The position numbers and the translations under genes are program-made. DNA of 64,000 nt from an uncultured Eubacteriales bacterium (GTDB taxonomy: Bacteria > Bacillota > Clostridia > Oscillospirales > Acutalibacteraceae): contig CAKSAP010000001.1 in NCBI GenBank assembly GCA_934436505.1, positions 558,001 through 622,000 of the forward strand, written 5' to 3'. Each line of letters begins with the position of its first letter. Position 1 is the stretch's first letter. The notes beneath the pieces are model-generated. The model worked only from the letters and a program-made list of their open reading frames with translations. It did no database searches and had not been told where the DNA came from. Below are positions 55,543 to 64,000 of the stretch, in pieces.

Positions 55543-57783
55543 ATGGCTAAGAAAAAGAAAACCGAAATATCCCACGATGATGAATTGAGCTTAAACGCTC
55601 ATATCTCCGGTGCGGGAGAGGTTGTGCATCAAAATATTATCGACACGCTCGAAATAAACTATATGCCATATGCAATGAGCGTTATTATGTCGAGAGCGAT
55701 ACCCGAAATCGACGGCTTCAAGCCCTCGCACAGAAAATTGCTCTACACTATGTATAAAATGGGACTTTTGAACGGTGCTACTGTCAAGAGTGCAAACATT
55801 GTCGGACGTACAATGCAGTTGAACCCCCACGGCGACGCTGCGATTTACGAAACAATGATAAGACTTGCACGTGGTAACGAGAGCTTGCTTCATCCGTATA
55901 TCGAGTCAAAGGGTAACTTCGGTAAGTCCTATTCAAAAAATATGCAATATGCGGCTTCGAGATACACGGAGGCAAAGCTTGCCCCCATCGCAGCGGAGCT
56001 TTTCAGAGATATTGACAAGGACACGGTTGATTTTGTTCCGAACTACGACAACTCAATGCAGGAGCCGACCCTGTTCCCCGTAACATTTCCGTCGGTGCTT
56101 GTAAACTCAAATATGGGTATTGCCGTCGGTATGGCTTCAAACATTTGCTCGTTTAACTTGGGCGAAATTTGTAACACGACCGTTGAGCTTATCAAAGACC
56201 CCGACGCAGATATTATGGAAACGCTCAAAGCACCTGATTTTATCGGCGGCGGTCAGATAATCTATGACGAAGCGCTTATGCGTGAGATTTACCGCACGGG
56301 CAGAGGCAGCTTCAAGCTTCGTGCAAAGTATAATTACGATAAATCGTCGAACTGTATTGATATTTATGAAATTCCGGCTACCACAACGAGCGAGGCTATT
56401 ATCGACAAGATAATCGACCTTGCAAAGGCGGGTAAGGTCAAGGAAATTTCAGATATTCGTGATGAGACGGACAAGAAGGGTCTTAAAATCACAATCGACT
56501 TAAAGCGAGGAACAGACCCCGACAAGCTGATGAAAAAGCTGTTCAAGTCAACTCCGCTTGAGGACTCCTTCGGCTGTAACTTCAATGTGCTTATCGCAGG
56601 CACACCGAGGGTTTTGGGCGTTCGTGAGCTCTTGCTTGAATGGATTGCGTTCAGAACTCAGTGCGTCAACAGACGTGTTTATTTTGACCTCTCAAAAGCA
56701 AAGGACAAACTTCATTTGCTCGAAGGCTTACAGAAAATTTTGCTTGATATTGACAAGGCGATTAAGATTATCCGTTCCACTGACGAGGAGCAGGAGGTTG
56801 TTCCGAACTTGATGATCGGCTTCGGAATTGACAAAATTCAGGCTGAATATGTTGCGGAGATCAAACTTCGCCACCTCAACCGTGAATATATCCTAAAGCG
56901 TACAGCCGACATTGAGCAGCTTCGCAAAGATATTGAGGATATGGAGGACATTCTTTCCTCAAAATCAAGGGTCAAGAAGATTATCATTGCAGAGCTTAAA
57001 GAGGTTGCGGAGAAGTACGACAAGCCGAGAAGAACGGAGATTATTTTTGCGGACGTCGAGGAGGACGACGAGGAAATCGAAGAAATCCCCGATTATCCCG
57101 TTACTCTTTTCTTCACGAAAGAGGGATATTTCAAGAAAATCACTCCTCAATCGCTTCGTATGAGCGGAGAGCAGAAGCTCAAAGAGGGCGACGAGATAGT
57201 GCAGACTGTCGAGGCTTCAAACAACACCGATTTGCTGTTCTTCACCGATAAATGTCAGGTTTACAAAGCAAAAGCGGCTGATTTTTCGGACACAAAGGCG
57301 AGCGTATTGGGCGAATTTGTAGCTTCCGCACTTCAAATGGATAAGGACGAGTCGGCTGTTTATATGGCGGTTACGACAGACTACAAGGGCTATATGCTTT
57401 TCTTCTTCGAGAACGGCAAGGTCGCAAAGGTCGATATGAGCGCATATGAAACCAAGACAAACCGTAAGAAGCTTATCAAGGCATATTGCGACAAGTTCCC
57501 GATTGTTGCGATAAGGCATATCAAAGAGGACTGCGAAATTGTTATGAAATCGTCGTCGGGCAGAATATTGCTTCTCAACACAGGTGCGGTATCGCCCAAG
57601 ACCACAAAGGACACGCAGGGCGTGGGCGTTATGACCCAGAGGAAAAACCACAGACTTGAAAGCGTTACCGATTTTAGCGAGGATATGTTCCAAAAGCCTG
57701 CAAGGTACAGGACAAGAACGCTTCCGGCGGCAGGCTCAACTCTTTCAGCCGAGGATATGGGCGAGCAGTTAAGCCTTATATAA
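55543..57783 (+). CDS. Divergent type II topoisomerase, GyrA/ParC-like subunit
   Basis: A 746-aa DNA-cleavage subunit. The breakage-reunion domain has PSHRKLLYTMYKMGL, NPHGDAAIYETMIRLARG and the active-site tyrosine in AASRYTEAKL (Tyr141). In the quinolone-determining region the residue equal to GyrA Ser83 is Ala99 and that equal to Asp87 is Glu103. A coiled coil follows (about 440-490), then a short acidic stretch (EEDDEEIEEIPDY) and beta-pinwheel-like repeats to the end. Shorter than a full GyrA (about 830). With its GyrB-like partner it forms a second, specialised topoisomerase rather than the main gyrase. A terminator follows. Confidence 0.88.
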   Translation: MAKKKKTEISHDDELSLNAHISGAGEVVHQNIIDTLEINYMPYAMSVIMSRAIPEIDGFKPSHRKLLYTMYKMGLLNGATVKSANIVGRTMQLNPHGDAAIYETMIRLARGNESLLHPYIESKGNFGKSYSKNMQYAASRYTEAKLAPIAAELFRDIDKDTVDFVPNYDNSMQEPTLFPVTFPSVLVNSNMGIAVGMASNICSFNLGEICNTTVELIKDPDADIMETLKAPDFIGGGQIIYDEALMREIYRTGRGSFKLRAKYNYDKSSNCIDIYEIPATTTSEAIIDKIIDLAKAGKVKEISDIRDETDKKGLKITIDLKRGTDPDKLMKKLFKSTPLEDSFGCNFNVLIAGTPRVLGVRELLLEWIAFRTQCVNRRVYFDLSKAKDKLHLLEGLQKILLDIDKAIKIIRSTDEEQEVVPNLMIGFGIDKIQAEYVAEIKLRHLNREYILKRTADIEQLRKDIEDMEDILSSKSRVKKIIIAELKEVAEKYDKPRRTEIIFADVEEDDEEIEEIPDYPVTLFFTKEGYFKKITPQSLRMSGEQKLKEGDEIVQTVEASNNTDLLFFTDKCQVYKAKAADFSDTKASVLGEFVASALQMDKDESAVYMAVTTDYKGYMLFFFENGKVAKVDMSAYETKTNRKKLIKAYCDKFPIVAIRHIKEDCEIVMKSSSGRILLLNTGAVSPKTTKDTQGVGVMTQRKNHRLESVTDFSEDMFQKPARYRTRTLPAAGSTLSAEDMGEQLSLI

Positions 57784-57804
57784 CAGAACAGAATATTATA
57801 AAAA

Positions 57805-57839
57805 AATCCCAAGTATCAAAAGGTACTTGGGATTTTTTG
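57805..57839. terminator. Bidirectional terminator
   Basis: ATCCCAAGTA (57806-57815) pairs with TACTTGGGAT (57824-57833), followed by TTTTT on plus and by TTTTTT on minus. It ends the topoisomerase gene and the convergent alcohol dehydrogenase gene. Confidence 0.9.
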
Positions 57840-57853
57840 GTGTTTAATTTCAA

Positions 57854-59056
57854 TTAGCCTTTGAGCTTTCTGACGATCTGTGCAAGTCTGTCAGCGTCAA
57901 AGATAACGGGTGTCGGATACAACGGATGAGCCTCTTTCATTGCTCTTTCAACGATAGTCGGAATATCCTCTTCCTTAATCTGCTCAAATGCAGTCGGGAT
58001 AGCCATTCTCTCGTTCATAGCCTTGATTTCAGCGATAAAGCCTTTTGCAAGCTCTTCCTCTGTCTGACCGTTAATGCCGACGATTTCAGCAAGCTTTGCA
58101 AGTCTCGGATAAATTGTCGAGCCGTATTCCTCAAGAACAACGGGGAGAATTACCGAGTTTGCAAGACCGTGCGGAATACCGTACATACCGCCGAGGTTAT
58201 GTGCGATAGCGTGAACGTAGCCGACATAAGCTCTTGTGAAAGCCATACCTGCATAGAAAGAAGCCAAAAGCATCTGACCTCTTGCCTCGATGTTCTGACC
58301 GTCATTGTAGCAGGTTTCGAGGTTTTCGAAGATGAGCTTTGTTGCCTTTTCGGCATAATCCTCAGTCTCACGGGTATTTGACTTGCCTATGTATGCCTCA
58401 ACCGCATGGGTGAGAGCGTCAAGACCTGTTGTCGAAGTAATCTTCTGGGGAAGTCCCGTTGTAAGCTCGGGGTCAAGCACCGCAAACTTAGGACGGAGAC
58501 ACGGGTCATTGATAGCGTATTTTTCGTGTGTCTGTGTGTTCGAAACAACAGCCGCAACGGTTGTTTCCGAGCCTGTACCTGCCGTGGTGGGAACAGCGAA
58601 GAAGGGGGGAAGCTTACGCATTACCTTCAAAACGCCTCTCATCTGAGGGATAGTCTTGTTAGGTCTGACAACCCTTGCACAAGCAGCCTTAGCGCAGTCC
58701 ATCGGAGAGCCGCCGCCGAAAGCAATCATAGCCTCACAGCCGTTTGAAACGAACATTTCTCTTGCTTCCTCAATGTTTTCGATTGAGGGGTTAGGCTGAA
58801 CGCCGTCATAAACAACGTAGCTGATGCCTGCCTTGTCAAGCTCCTCAAAAAGACCGTCGAGCAAATTAAGGCTCATAAGTCCCTTATCGGTAACAATCAT
58901 AACCTTGCCGATACCCTTTTCTTTGATAACGGACGGCAATTTACGGATTGAGCCCGGTCCTGTAAGAAGCTGAGGTTCAGACCAATCAAGGAAGTAAAGC
59001 ATTACCTTCATTACTTTCTGATAAGCACGGTAGTATGCAACTTTTAATGCCCACAT
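57854..59056 (-). CDS. Iron-containing alcohol dehydrogenase
   Basis: A second group III dehydrogenase, 400 aa, distinct from the one at 14.4 kb. Seen: FGGGSPMDCAKAA (NAD binding), PTTAGTGSETTVAAVVS, and the metal ligands in TGLDALTHAVEAY and VHAIAHNLGG...IPHGLA. Closest in pattern to butanol/1,3-propanediol-type dehydrogenases. The ATG at 59056 is taken, with AAAGGTG nine bases upstream; the in-frame TTG at 59074 lies before that site. A possible promoter upstream is TTGCAT, 17 bp, TACAAT on the minus strand. No Rex-like palindrome is seen here. Confidence 0.92.
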   Translation of the reverse strand: MWALKVAYYRAYQKVMKVMLYFLDWSEPQLLTGPGSIRKLPSVIKEKGIGKVMIVTDKGLMSLNLLDGLFEELDKAGISYVVYDGVQPNPSIENIEEAREMFVSNGCEAMIAFGGGSPMDCAKAACARVVRPNKTIPQMRGVLKVMRKLPPFFAVPTTAGTGSETTVAAVVSNTQTHEKYAINDPCLRPKFAVLDPELTTGLPQKITSTTGLDALTHAVEAYIGKSNTRETEDYAEKATKLIFENLETCYNDGQNIEARGQMLLASFYAGMAFTRAYVGYVHAIAHNLGGMYGIPHGLANSVILPVVLEEYGSTIYPRLAKLAEIVGINGQTEEELAKGFIAEIKAMNERMAIPTAFEQIKEEDIPTIVERAMKEAHPLYPTPVIFDADRLAQIVRKLKG

Positions 59057-59107
59057 AATTATAACACCTTTCAATTTATAATATTATATTTATTGTACAA
59101 TTTTTAA

Positions 59108-59995
59108 TTAGATAATGCAAGTATTATTATTAAATATTTCTTGAGAAATTTTGCTGTCGTGCTCGATAGCCCTTGAAAGCTCCGAGAGTGAGCCGAATTT
59201 CTCCTCGGGACGCAAAAAATCGGTCAGGCGTATCTCAATTTCCTTGCCGTAGATGTCGCCCTGAAAGTTGATTATATACGTTTCGCTGCGATAACGCTCC
59301 GTGTGAACGGTGGGTCTTATGCCGATATTCGTAACAGACGGATAAACCTCGCCGTCAATGACCGTTTTCGAAGCATAAACGCCGAATTTCAGCTTTACGA
59401 AATTGTCGGGAAAGAACTGATTTGCCGTCGGGAAGCCGAGCGTTCTGCCACGCTTGTCGCCGTCAACAACGATTGAACGGTAGGAAAATTCCCTGCCGAG
59501 CATTGCGTTTGCGGCTCTGATGTCGCCGTCCGAAAGAAAATTGCGGATTTTAGAAGAGCTGACCGTTTCGCCGTTGTAGGTCTGAGTGGGTGCTATGTGC
59601 AGCTCTACCGAGTATTCCTCGCACAGCTTTTTAAGCTTTTCGACGTTGCCCTCGCCCCTTGCGCCGAACGTGTAGTTTTCTCCGCAAGAGAGAGCCTTTG
59701 CGTTGTATTTTTCAATCAAATATTTCCTGAAAAACTCGTCATATGGCAAGTCGGCAATCTCCGAAAAGCTGACGTCTATAATCTTAACTCCGAGGCTTTC
59801 GATTATATCCCGTCTCATCTCGTCGGTTATGAGAGAGCAGGGGGATTTGCCCGTGATCACCGACAGCGGATGAACGTCAAAAAGCAGAACATACGGGTCG
59901 TATTTATCTTTTTCAGACTGCAATATTACCTGCAAATGACCCTTGTGAAGCCCGTCAAATGTGCCTAACGCTATGGATTTTTCATTCACGGACAT
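59108..59995 (-). CDS. ribF: Bifunctional riboflavin kinase / FAD synthetase
   Basis: Makes FMN and then FAD from riboflavin, also the flavin source for the Rnf complex. The 295-aa protein has the nucleotidyltransferase signature ALGTFDGLHKGH near the start, the middle TVSSSKIRNFLSDGD, and the kinase domain DKRGRTLGFPTAN with GVYA and TNIG. The ATG at 59995 behind AGGAGG is used; the longer upstream frame lies inside truB. 14-base overlap with truB; last gene of the infB operon. Confidence 0.95.
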   Translation of the reverse strand: MSVNEKSIALGTFDGLHKGHLQVILQSEKDKYDPYVLLFDVHPLSVITGKSPCSLITDEMRRDIIESLGVKIIDVSFSEIADLPYDEFFRKYLIEKYNAKALSCGENYTFGARGEGNVEKLKKLCEEYSVELHIAPTQTYNGETVSSSKIRNFLSDGDIRAANAMLGREFSYRSIVVDGDKRGRTLGFPTANQFFPDNFVKLKFGVYASKTVIDGEVYPSVTNIGIRPTVHTERYRSETYIINFQGDIYGKEIEIRLTDFLRPEEKFGSLSELSRAIEHDSKISQEIFNNNTCII

Positions 59996-60872
59996 ACACC
60001 CTCCTAACTTTAAGAACTTCGCCGTCCTTTTCAATTTCTCCGAGCCCCAAAAACAGCCTGTCGGGGGAATAAACCCTGTAAATTCCGTCGGGAATATTGT
60101 CCTTGAGCCTGTCCCTCGACAGCTCGCCGCCGTTTGAAAAACGCTTTGCCTGACCCTCCGTGACAACAAGTTCACAATAGGTGTCGAAGCACTTTTCAAT
60201 GGGCGTGATGTATTTATCTGCCGTGCCGTCGTTTACAGCCCTTTCAAGCTCCTCTAACGTAACGCAATTACTTATAGAAAAGCCGTTTGCCGAGGTTCTG
60301 CGTAAATCCGTCATTATCGCACCGCAACCGAGGTCTTTCCCTATATCGTCAATAAGACTTCTTATGTATGTGCCTGCCGAGCACTCAACCGATATTGAAA
60401 AGCAATCGCCGTCAAACGAGCCAAGCGAAAGGGAATATATTGTAATTTTCCTTGCCTCTCTCTCAATTTCAATGCCCTGACGTGCAAGCTCATAGAGCCT
60501 TTTTCCGTCCTTGCTTATTGCCGAGTACATTGGCGGTATCTGTTCGATTTCGCCCGTGTATTTTTCCAAAACGCTTTCAAGCTGCTCCCTTGTAACATTT
60601 ACCTCGCTTTCGGATAAAACCGTACCCGTCGAGTCGAGAGTATCGGTTGTAACGCCGAGCCGAGCCGTTGCGACATAGCCTTTATCGTGAACGGGAAGTA
60701 AATCTATAAACCTTGTGCAATTTGAAAGCGCAATGGGAAGAACGCCCGTAGCCATAGGGTCGAGCGTTCCTGTGTGCCCTGCTTTTTTAACCGAGAGCAA
60801 GCGTCTTACTCTGTTCACGGCTGAAAAAGAGGTCATATTATTCGGTTTGTCAAGTAAAATGATACCCGTCAT
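59982..60872 (-). CDS. truB: tRNA pseudouridine(55) synthase
   Basis: Makes pseudouridine 55 in the T-loop of all tRNAs. The 296-aa protein has GIILLDKPNNMTSF, the catalytic AGHTGTLDPMATG (Asp38), and the C-terminal PUA-like part. Overlaps nrnA by 4 bases. Gene order infB-rbfA-nrnA-truB-ribF is the usual Firmicute arrangement. Confidence 0.96.
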   Translation of the reverse strand: MTGIILLDKPNNMTSFSAVNRVRRLLSVKKAGHTGTLDPMATGVLPIALSNCTRFIDLLPVHDKGYVATARLGVTTDTLDSTGTVLSESEVNVTREQLESVLEKYTGEIEQIPPMYSAISKDGKRLYELARQGIEIEREARKITIYSLSLGSFDGDCFSISVECSAGTYIRSLIDDIGKDLGCGAIMTDLRRTSANGFSISNCVTLEELERAVNDGTADKYITPIEKCFDTYCELVVTEGQAKRFSNGGELSRDRLKDNIPDGIYRVYSPDRLFLGLGEIEKDGEVLKVRRVYVRE

Positions 60873-61828
60873 ATACCTTTAAGTTCCGTTTCTATTATAG
60901 ATAACAGCTTTTTCTTGTTTTCTTCGAGAGCTTCTTTCTCGAACGTACAGCCTGCCGCCCTTGAATGACCGCCGCCGCCGAAGTTCATACAAATCTTTGA
61001 CGAATCAACAGGCTCGTGCGAACGCATAGACACCTTGAAATTGCCGTCCTTTGTCTCACGGAAGGTAGCGGCAACCAAAACGCCCTCAATCTTCCTCGGA
61101 AGTCCCGCAATTCCGTCAAAATCGCCGTCCTTTGTGCCTGCCTGCTTCTGCATATCCATTGTAACGGTCATAAACGCACATTTTCCGCCGCAGTGCATTT
61201 CAACCGTGTTGAGAGCCGCCGCTTCAAGCTTGAAATAGCCGAGCGACTTTGTTTCAAACATAATTCTGTTAATTTCAAAGAAATCCGCACCGTGCTCAAT
61301 CAAATCCGCAGCGATAATATGCGTTATTGCCGTAACGCTTGAAAAAAGGAAGCAGCCCGTATCGGTCGCAATGCCCGTGTAAAGGCTGTCGGCAACAGAC
61401 TTGTCAATTTCAACGTCCATTGCCTTGATTACGTCATATATAATCTCGCACGTCGCAGAGCAGCTTCTCAAGCAGAGATTTTCCGCAAATTCCTTGTTTG
61501 AAATATGGTGGTCAATGCAGAGATTTACGCTGTGCTCATATTTCGCACGGTACTGTGCTCCGATAAGCTCCATATCCGCAACGTCAACCGCCACAACATA
61601 CGGATTTTCCCCAACGTCGTCATCGTTCGAGTGGGCGATATATCCGTACTTTTCGGGGAACGGGTCGGTGCATACAACCTTTACCGTCTTGCCGAGTTTT
61701 TTCAAAGCGTGCAGGAGAGCAAAGCCGCTTCCTATCGTGTCGCCGTCGGGATTTCTGTGCGTGAGTATAAGAATATTATCGTTTTCTCTCAGCAGGCGAG
61801 CCGCCGATTTTTCGTCGATTTTATTCAT
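60869..61828 (-). CDS. nrnA: DHH-family phosphoesterase, oligoribonuclease (NrnA)
   Basis: Degrades nanoRNAs and pAp and often cyclic dinucleotide remnants. The 319-aa protein has the DHH motifs LTHRNPDGDTIGSG, VAVDVAD, CIDHHISN and TDTGCF, and the DHHA1 C-terminal GGGGHSRAAG. The start is ATG 61828 behind GAGGG; the open frame further upstream overlaps rbfA. Overlaps the rbfA stop by 8 bases. Confidence 0.94.
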   Translation of the reverse strand: MNKIDEKSAARLLRENDNILILTHRNPDGDTIGSGFALLHALKKLGKTVKVVCTDPFPEKYGYIAHSNDDDVGENPYVVAVDVADMELIGAQYRAKYEHSVNLCIDHHISNKEFAENLCLRSCSATCEIIYDVIKAMDVEIDKSVADSLYTGIATDTGCFLFSSVTAITHIIAADLIEHGADFFEINRIMFETKSLGYFKLEAAALNTVEMHCGGKCAFMTVTMDMQKQAGTKDGDFDGIAGLPRKIEGVLVAATFRETKDGNFKVSMRSHEPVDSSKICMNFGGGGHSRAAGCTFEKEALEENKKKLLSIIETELKGI

Positions 61829-62177
61829 CTTTATCCCTCGTAAGATCCTCAATTTTTTTGAAAATTTCCATACCGTGCTCAACGGAGTCGTCTGCCACAA
61901 ATTTCATTTCGGGCGTTTTACGAAGTCGGAGCCTTGCACCGACCTCGTGTCTTATTCTGCCCGTTGCGCTGACAAGACCCTTTACAGCCTCTTTTGCCGA
62001 GTCAATTCCGTCAAGAGCACTGATATATACCTTTGCGAATGAAAGGTCGTGACTTACATCGACCCTTACAACAGTGAGCATTTTATCCTTAACTCTCGGG
62101 TCTTTAAGCTCTCTGATTACGGCGATGATTTCACGCTTAATATCCTCGGACACTCTGTCCTGTCTGTAACCTGCCAT
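61821..62177 (-). CDS. rbfA: Ribosome-binding factor A
   Basis: Late maturation factor of the 30S subunit, needed for 16S rRNA 5' end processing. The 118-aa KH-like protein has the family start YRQDRVSEDIKREI, LKDPRV, and VDVSHDLSFAKVYIS. It follows infB by 19 bases and overlaps nrnA. RBS GGAGGTAG. Confidence 0.95.
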   Translation of the reverse strand: MAGYRQDRVSEDIKREIIAVIRELKDPRVKDKMLTVVRVDVSHDLSFAKVYISALDGIDSAKEAVKGLVSATGRIRHEVGARLRLRKTPEMKFVADDSVEHGMEIFKKIEDLTRDKDE

Positions 62178-62196
62178 TTCTACCTCCGAAAAAGGC

Positions 62197-64000
62197 TTAA
62201 GCCTTAACCTCTTCCATTATGAACGCTTCGAGAATGTCGCCCTCCTTGATGTCGTTGAACTTTTCAAGTCCCACGCCGCACTCATAGCCTGAGGCAACCT
62301 CTTTTGCGTCCTCCTTGAAGCGTTTAAGAGAAGCGATAGCGTCCTCAAAGATAACAATACCGTCTCTTACAACTCTAATCTGTGAATTTCTTGTGATTTT
62401 ACCGTCAAGAACATACGAGCCTGCAATCATACCAGCAGAGGAGAGCTTGAATACGTTACGAACTTCTGCTCTGCCGAGAACGACCTCACGGAACTTCGGT
62501 GCGAGCATACCCTTGATAGCCGCTTCGAGCTCTTCGATACAGTCGTAAATAACCCTGTACATTCTCATATCAACGCCGTCTCTCTCGGCAATTTCAGCCG
62601 CAACGGGGTCGGGACGAACGTTGAAGCCTACGATAATTGCGTTAGATGCGTTTGCGAGCATAACGTCTGACTCGTTAATTGCACCGACGCTTCCGTGGAT
62701 AACCTTGACCTTGACCTCGTCATTTGAGAGCTTTTCAACGTTCTGCTTAACAGCCTCAACCGAGCCCTGAACGTCAGCCTTAACGATAATGTTGAGCTCT
62801 TTCATATCGCCCTGAGAAATTGAGGAGAAAAGGTTGTCGAGAGTAACTTTCTGATACTGCTTGAATTCCTCTTCCTTAGCTTCTCTCTTTCTCTGCTCAA
62901 CAAGCTCACGTGCAAGTCTTTCATCAGAAACAGCGTCGAATGTGTCGCCTGCCTGCGGAACTTCCGCAAGTCCCATAATCTCAACGGGAACGGACGGACC
63001 TGCCGAATCGAGCACCTTGCCGTTTTCGTTTGTCATAACTCTTACTCTGCCGACCGATGAGCCTGCAACTATTGTGTCGCCCGTTTTAAGCGTACCGTTC
63101 TGAACAAGCACGGTAGCAACAGGACCTCTGCCCTTATCAAGCTTAGCCTCGATAACGATACCCTTTGCGGCACGGTTCGGGTTAGCCTTTAATTCGAGCA
63201 TTTCAGCAACAAGGTTGATTGATTCAAGCACCTTGTCAATGCCCTGATGAGTTTTAGCTGAAACGGGGATACAGATAACGTCGCCGCCCCATTCCTCGGG
63301 AACAAGGTCATGCTCTGTGAGCTGCTGCATAATTCTGTCGGGAGAAGCGCCGGGCTTATCCATCTTATTGATTGCAACGATAATTGAAACGTTAGCTGCC
63401 TTTGCGTGGTTTATAGCCTCGATTGTCTGGGGCATAATACCGTCGTCAGCGGCAACAACAAGGATTGCAATATCCGTAGCCATTGCACCTCTTGCACGCA
63501 TTGAAGTAAACGCAGCGTGACCGGGGGTGTCAAGGAATGTGATTTTACCCTCGGGAGTCTGAACTCTGTATGCGCCGATATGCTGTGTGATACCGCCTGC
63601 CTCTGTGCTTGTAACCGAGGTGTTGCGGATAGCGTCGAGCAATGAGGTCTTACCGTGGTCAACGTGTCCCATAACAACAACGACGGGGTCACGGGGCTGA
63701 AGATCCTCTTCCGCATCAACCGTATCGTCGATAATTCTCTCCTCGATTGTAACAACGACCTCTTTTTCAACCTTTGCGCCGAGCTCTGTTGCAACGATTT
63801 CAGCCGTATCGTAATCGATAACCTCGTTAACGGTTGCCATCATACCGAGTGCGAAGAGCTTTTTGATAACCTCTGCCGCCGTCATTTTAAGCAAAGCGGC
63901 AAGCTCGCCGACTGTAATTTCCTCGGGAACTGTAATTTTAATCTGCTTTTTAGCTCTTTCAGCCGCAATTCTCTTGAGCCTTTCAGCCTCGCTCTCGTGC
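62197..64000 (-). CDS. infB: Translation initiation factor IF-2, C-terminal part
   Basis: GTPase that places initiator tRNA on the 30S subunit. The gene runs off the window end, so the N-terminal extension is missing; the frame is open to 64000. About 600 residues are present: the IF2_N domain (ITVGELAALLKMTAAEVIKK), the G-domain with GHVDHGKTSLLD, DTPGHAAF, NKMD and SAK motifs, domains II and III, and the fMet-tRNA-binding C-terminal domain. The charged stretch just before IF2_N (RLKRIAAERAKKQ) continues outward. First visible gene of the operon. Confidence 0.97.
   Translation of the reverse strand, partial: HESEAERLKRIAAERAKKQIKITVPEEITVGELAALLKMTAAEVIKKLFALGMMATVNEVIDYDTAEIVATELGAKVEKEVVVTIEERIIDDTVDAEEDLQPRDPVVVVMGHVDHGKTSLLDAIRNTSVTSTEAGGITQHIGAYRVQTPEGKITFLDTPGHAAFTSMRARGAMATDIAILVVAADDGIMPQTIEAINHAKAANVSIIVAINKMDKPGASPDRIMQQLTEHDLVPEEWGGDVICIPVSAKTHQGIDKVLESINLVAEMLELKANPNRAAKGIVIEAKLDKGRGPVATVLVQNGTLKTGDTIVAGSSVGRVRVMTNENGKVLDSAGPSVPVEIMGLAEVPQAGDTFDAVSDERLARELVEQRKREAKEEEFKQYQKVTLDNLFSSISQGDMKELNIIVKADVQGSVEAVKQNVEKLSNDEVKVKVIHGSVGAINESDVMLANASNAIIVGFNVRPDPVAAEIAERDGVDMRMYRVIYDCIEELEAAIKGMLAPKFREVVLGRAEVRNVFKLSSAGMIAGSYVLDGKITRNSQIRVVRDGIVIFEDAIASLKRFKEDAKEVASGYECGVGLEKFNDIKEGDILEAFIMEEVKA

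Noticed and set aside
59057..59110. Rex-like site upstream of the second Fe-ADH
   Set aside because: TTGTACAAT is present, but it lacks the TTGTTA/TAACAA arms and the 18-bp spacing.

Overview
The window is chromosomal DNA of an anaerobic, low-to-mid GC Firmicute, most likely a gut clostridium of the Ruminococcaceae/Oscillospiraceae type. The evidence is a class 1B dihydroorotate dehydrogenase (PyrD/PyrK), an oxygen-independent ribonucleotide reductase (NrdD/NrdG), a complete Rnf ion-pumping complex, a CtsR-McsA-McsB-ClpC heat-shock operon, near-consensus sigma-A promoters with AGGAGG-type ribosome binding sites, and plant-fibre glycosidases. No rRNA, CRISPR array, prophage or intact insertion sequence was seen.

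Layout. 1-326: 3' end of purL. 327-9450: pyrimidine operon pyrC-carB-pyrK-pyrD-pyrF-pyrE-pyrB-pyrI behind a PyrR-type attenuator; carA is absent. 9.45-12.2 kb (minus): nrdG and nrdD with a promoter carrying NrdR-box-like sites; nrdR itself lies at 37.8 kb. 12.4-14.3 kb: lysine riboswitch and an NhaC-family transporter. 14.4-22.6 kb: an iron-dependent alcohol dehydrogenase divergent from an apbE-NusG_II-Gx transporter-rnfCDGEAB operon, with a Rex-like operator between them. 22.6-27.5 kb: a 35-residue Cys-rich peptide gene, then ctsR-mcsA-mcsB-clpC under two CtsR operators. 27.6-30.4 kb: interspersed repeat, Phd/Doc-type toxin-antitoxin pair, a 306-bp inverted-repeat element, and a sodium symporter. 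30.4-34.7 kb: an SOS-box transcript with a 52-aa gene, a GtrA-like protein, acpS-nnr-lipoprotein, and nagB. 34.8-39.5 kb: glycosyltransferase/pyruvyltransferase fusion, orphan mazF, nrdR, small membrane proteins, secG. 39.6-40.2 kb: tRNA-Lys followed by a duplicated tRNA 3' end and repeats. 40.2-49.5 kb: arabinofuranosidase and GH3 glucosidase divergent from a TetR regulator, sugar kinase, GPH-type transporter and leucine-rich-repeat lipoprotein. 49.6-52.1 kb: rluA-like gene, cca and UPF0291. 52.2-57.8 kb: lipoprotein and a divergent second type II topoisomerase pair, each with an interspersed repeat before it. 57.9-64 kb (minus): a second iron alcohol dehydrogenase and the translation operon infB-rbfA-nrnA-truB-ribF, cut by the window end.

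How it fits together. The energy genes (Rnf, ApbE flavinylation, Fe-ADH) are arranged as a redox-controlled module, which the Rex-like site supports. Nucleotide supply is controlled at two levels in the same window: PyrR attenuation for pyrimidines and NrdR for deoxyribonucleotides. The least explained material is non-coding: four copies of a modular multi-hairpin repeat, a tandem duplication of the tRNA-Lys 3' end with an inverted T-arm copy, a long inverted-repeat element beside the toxin-antitoxin pair, and an SOS-box transcript carrying only tiny ORFs.
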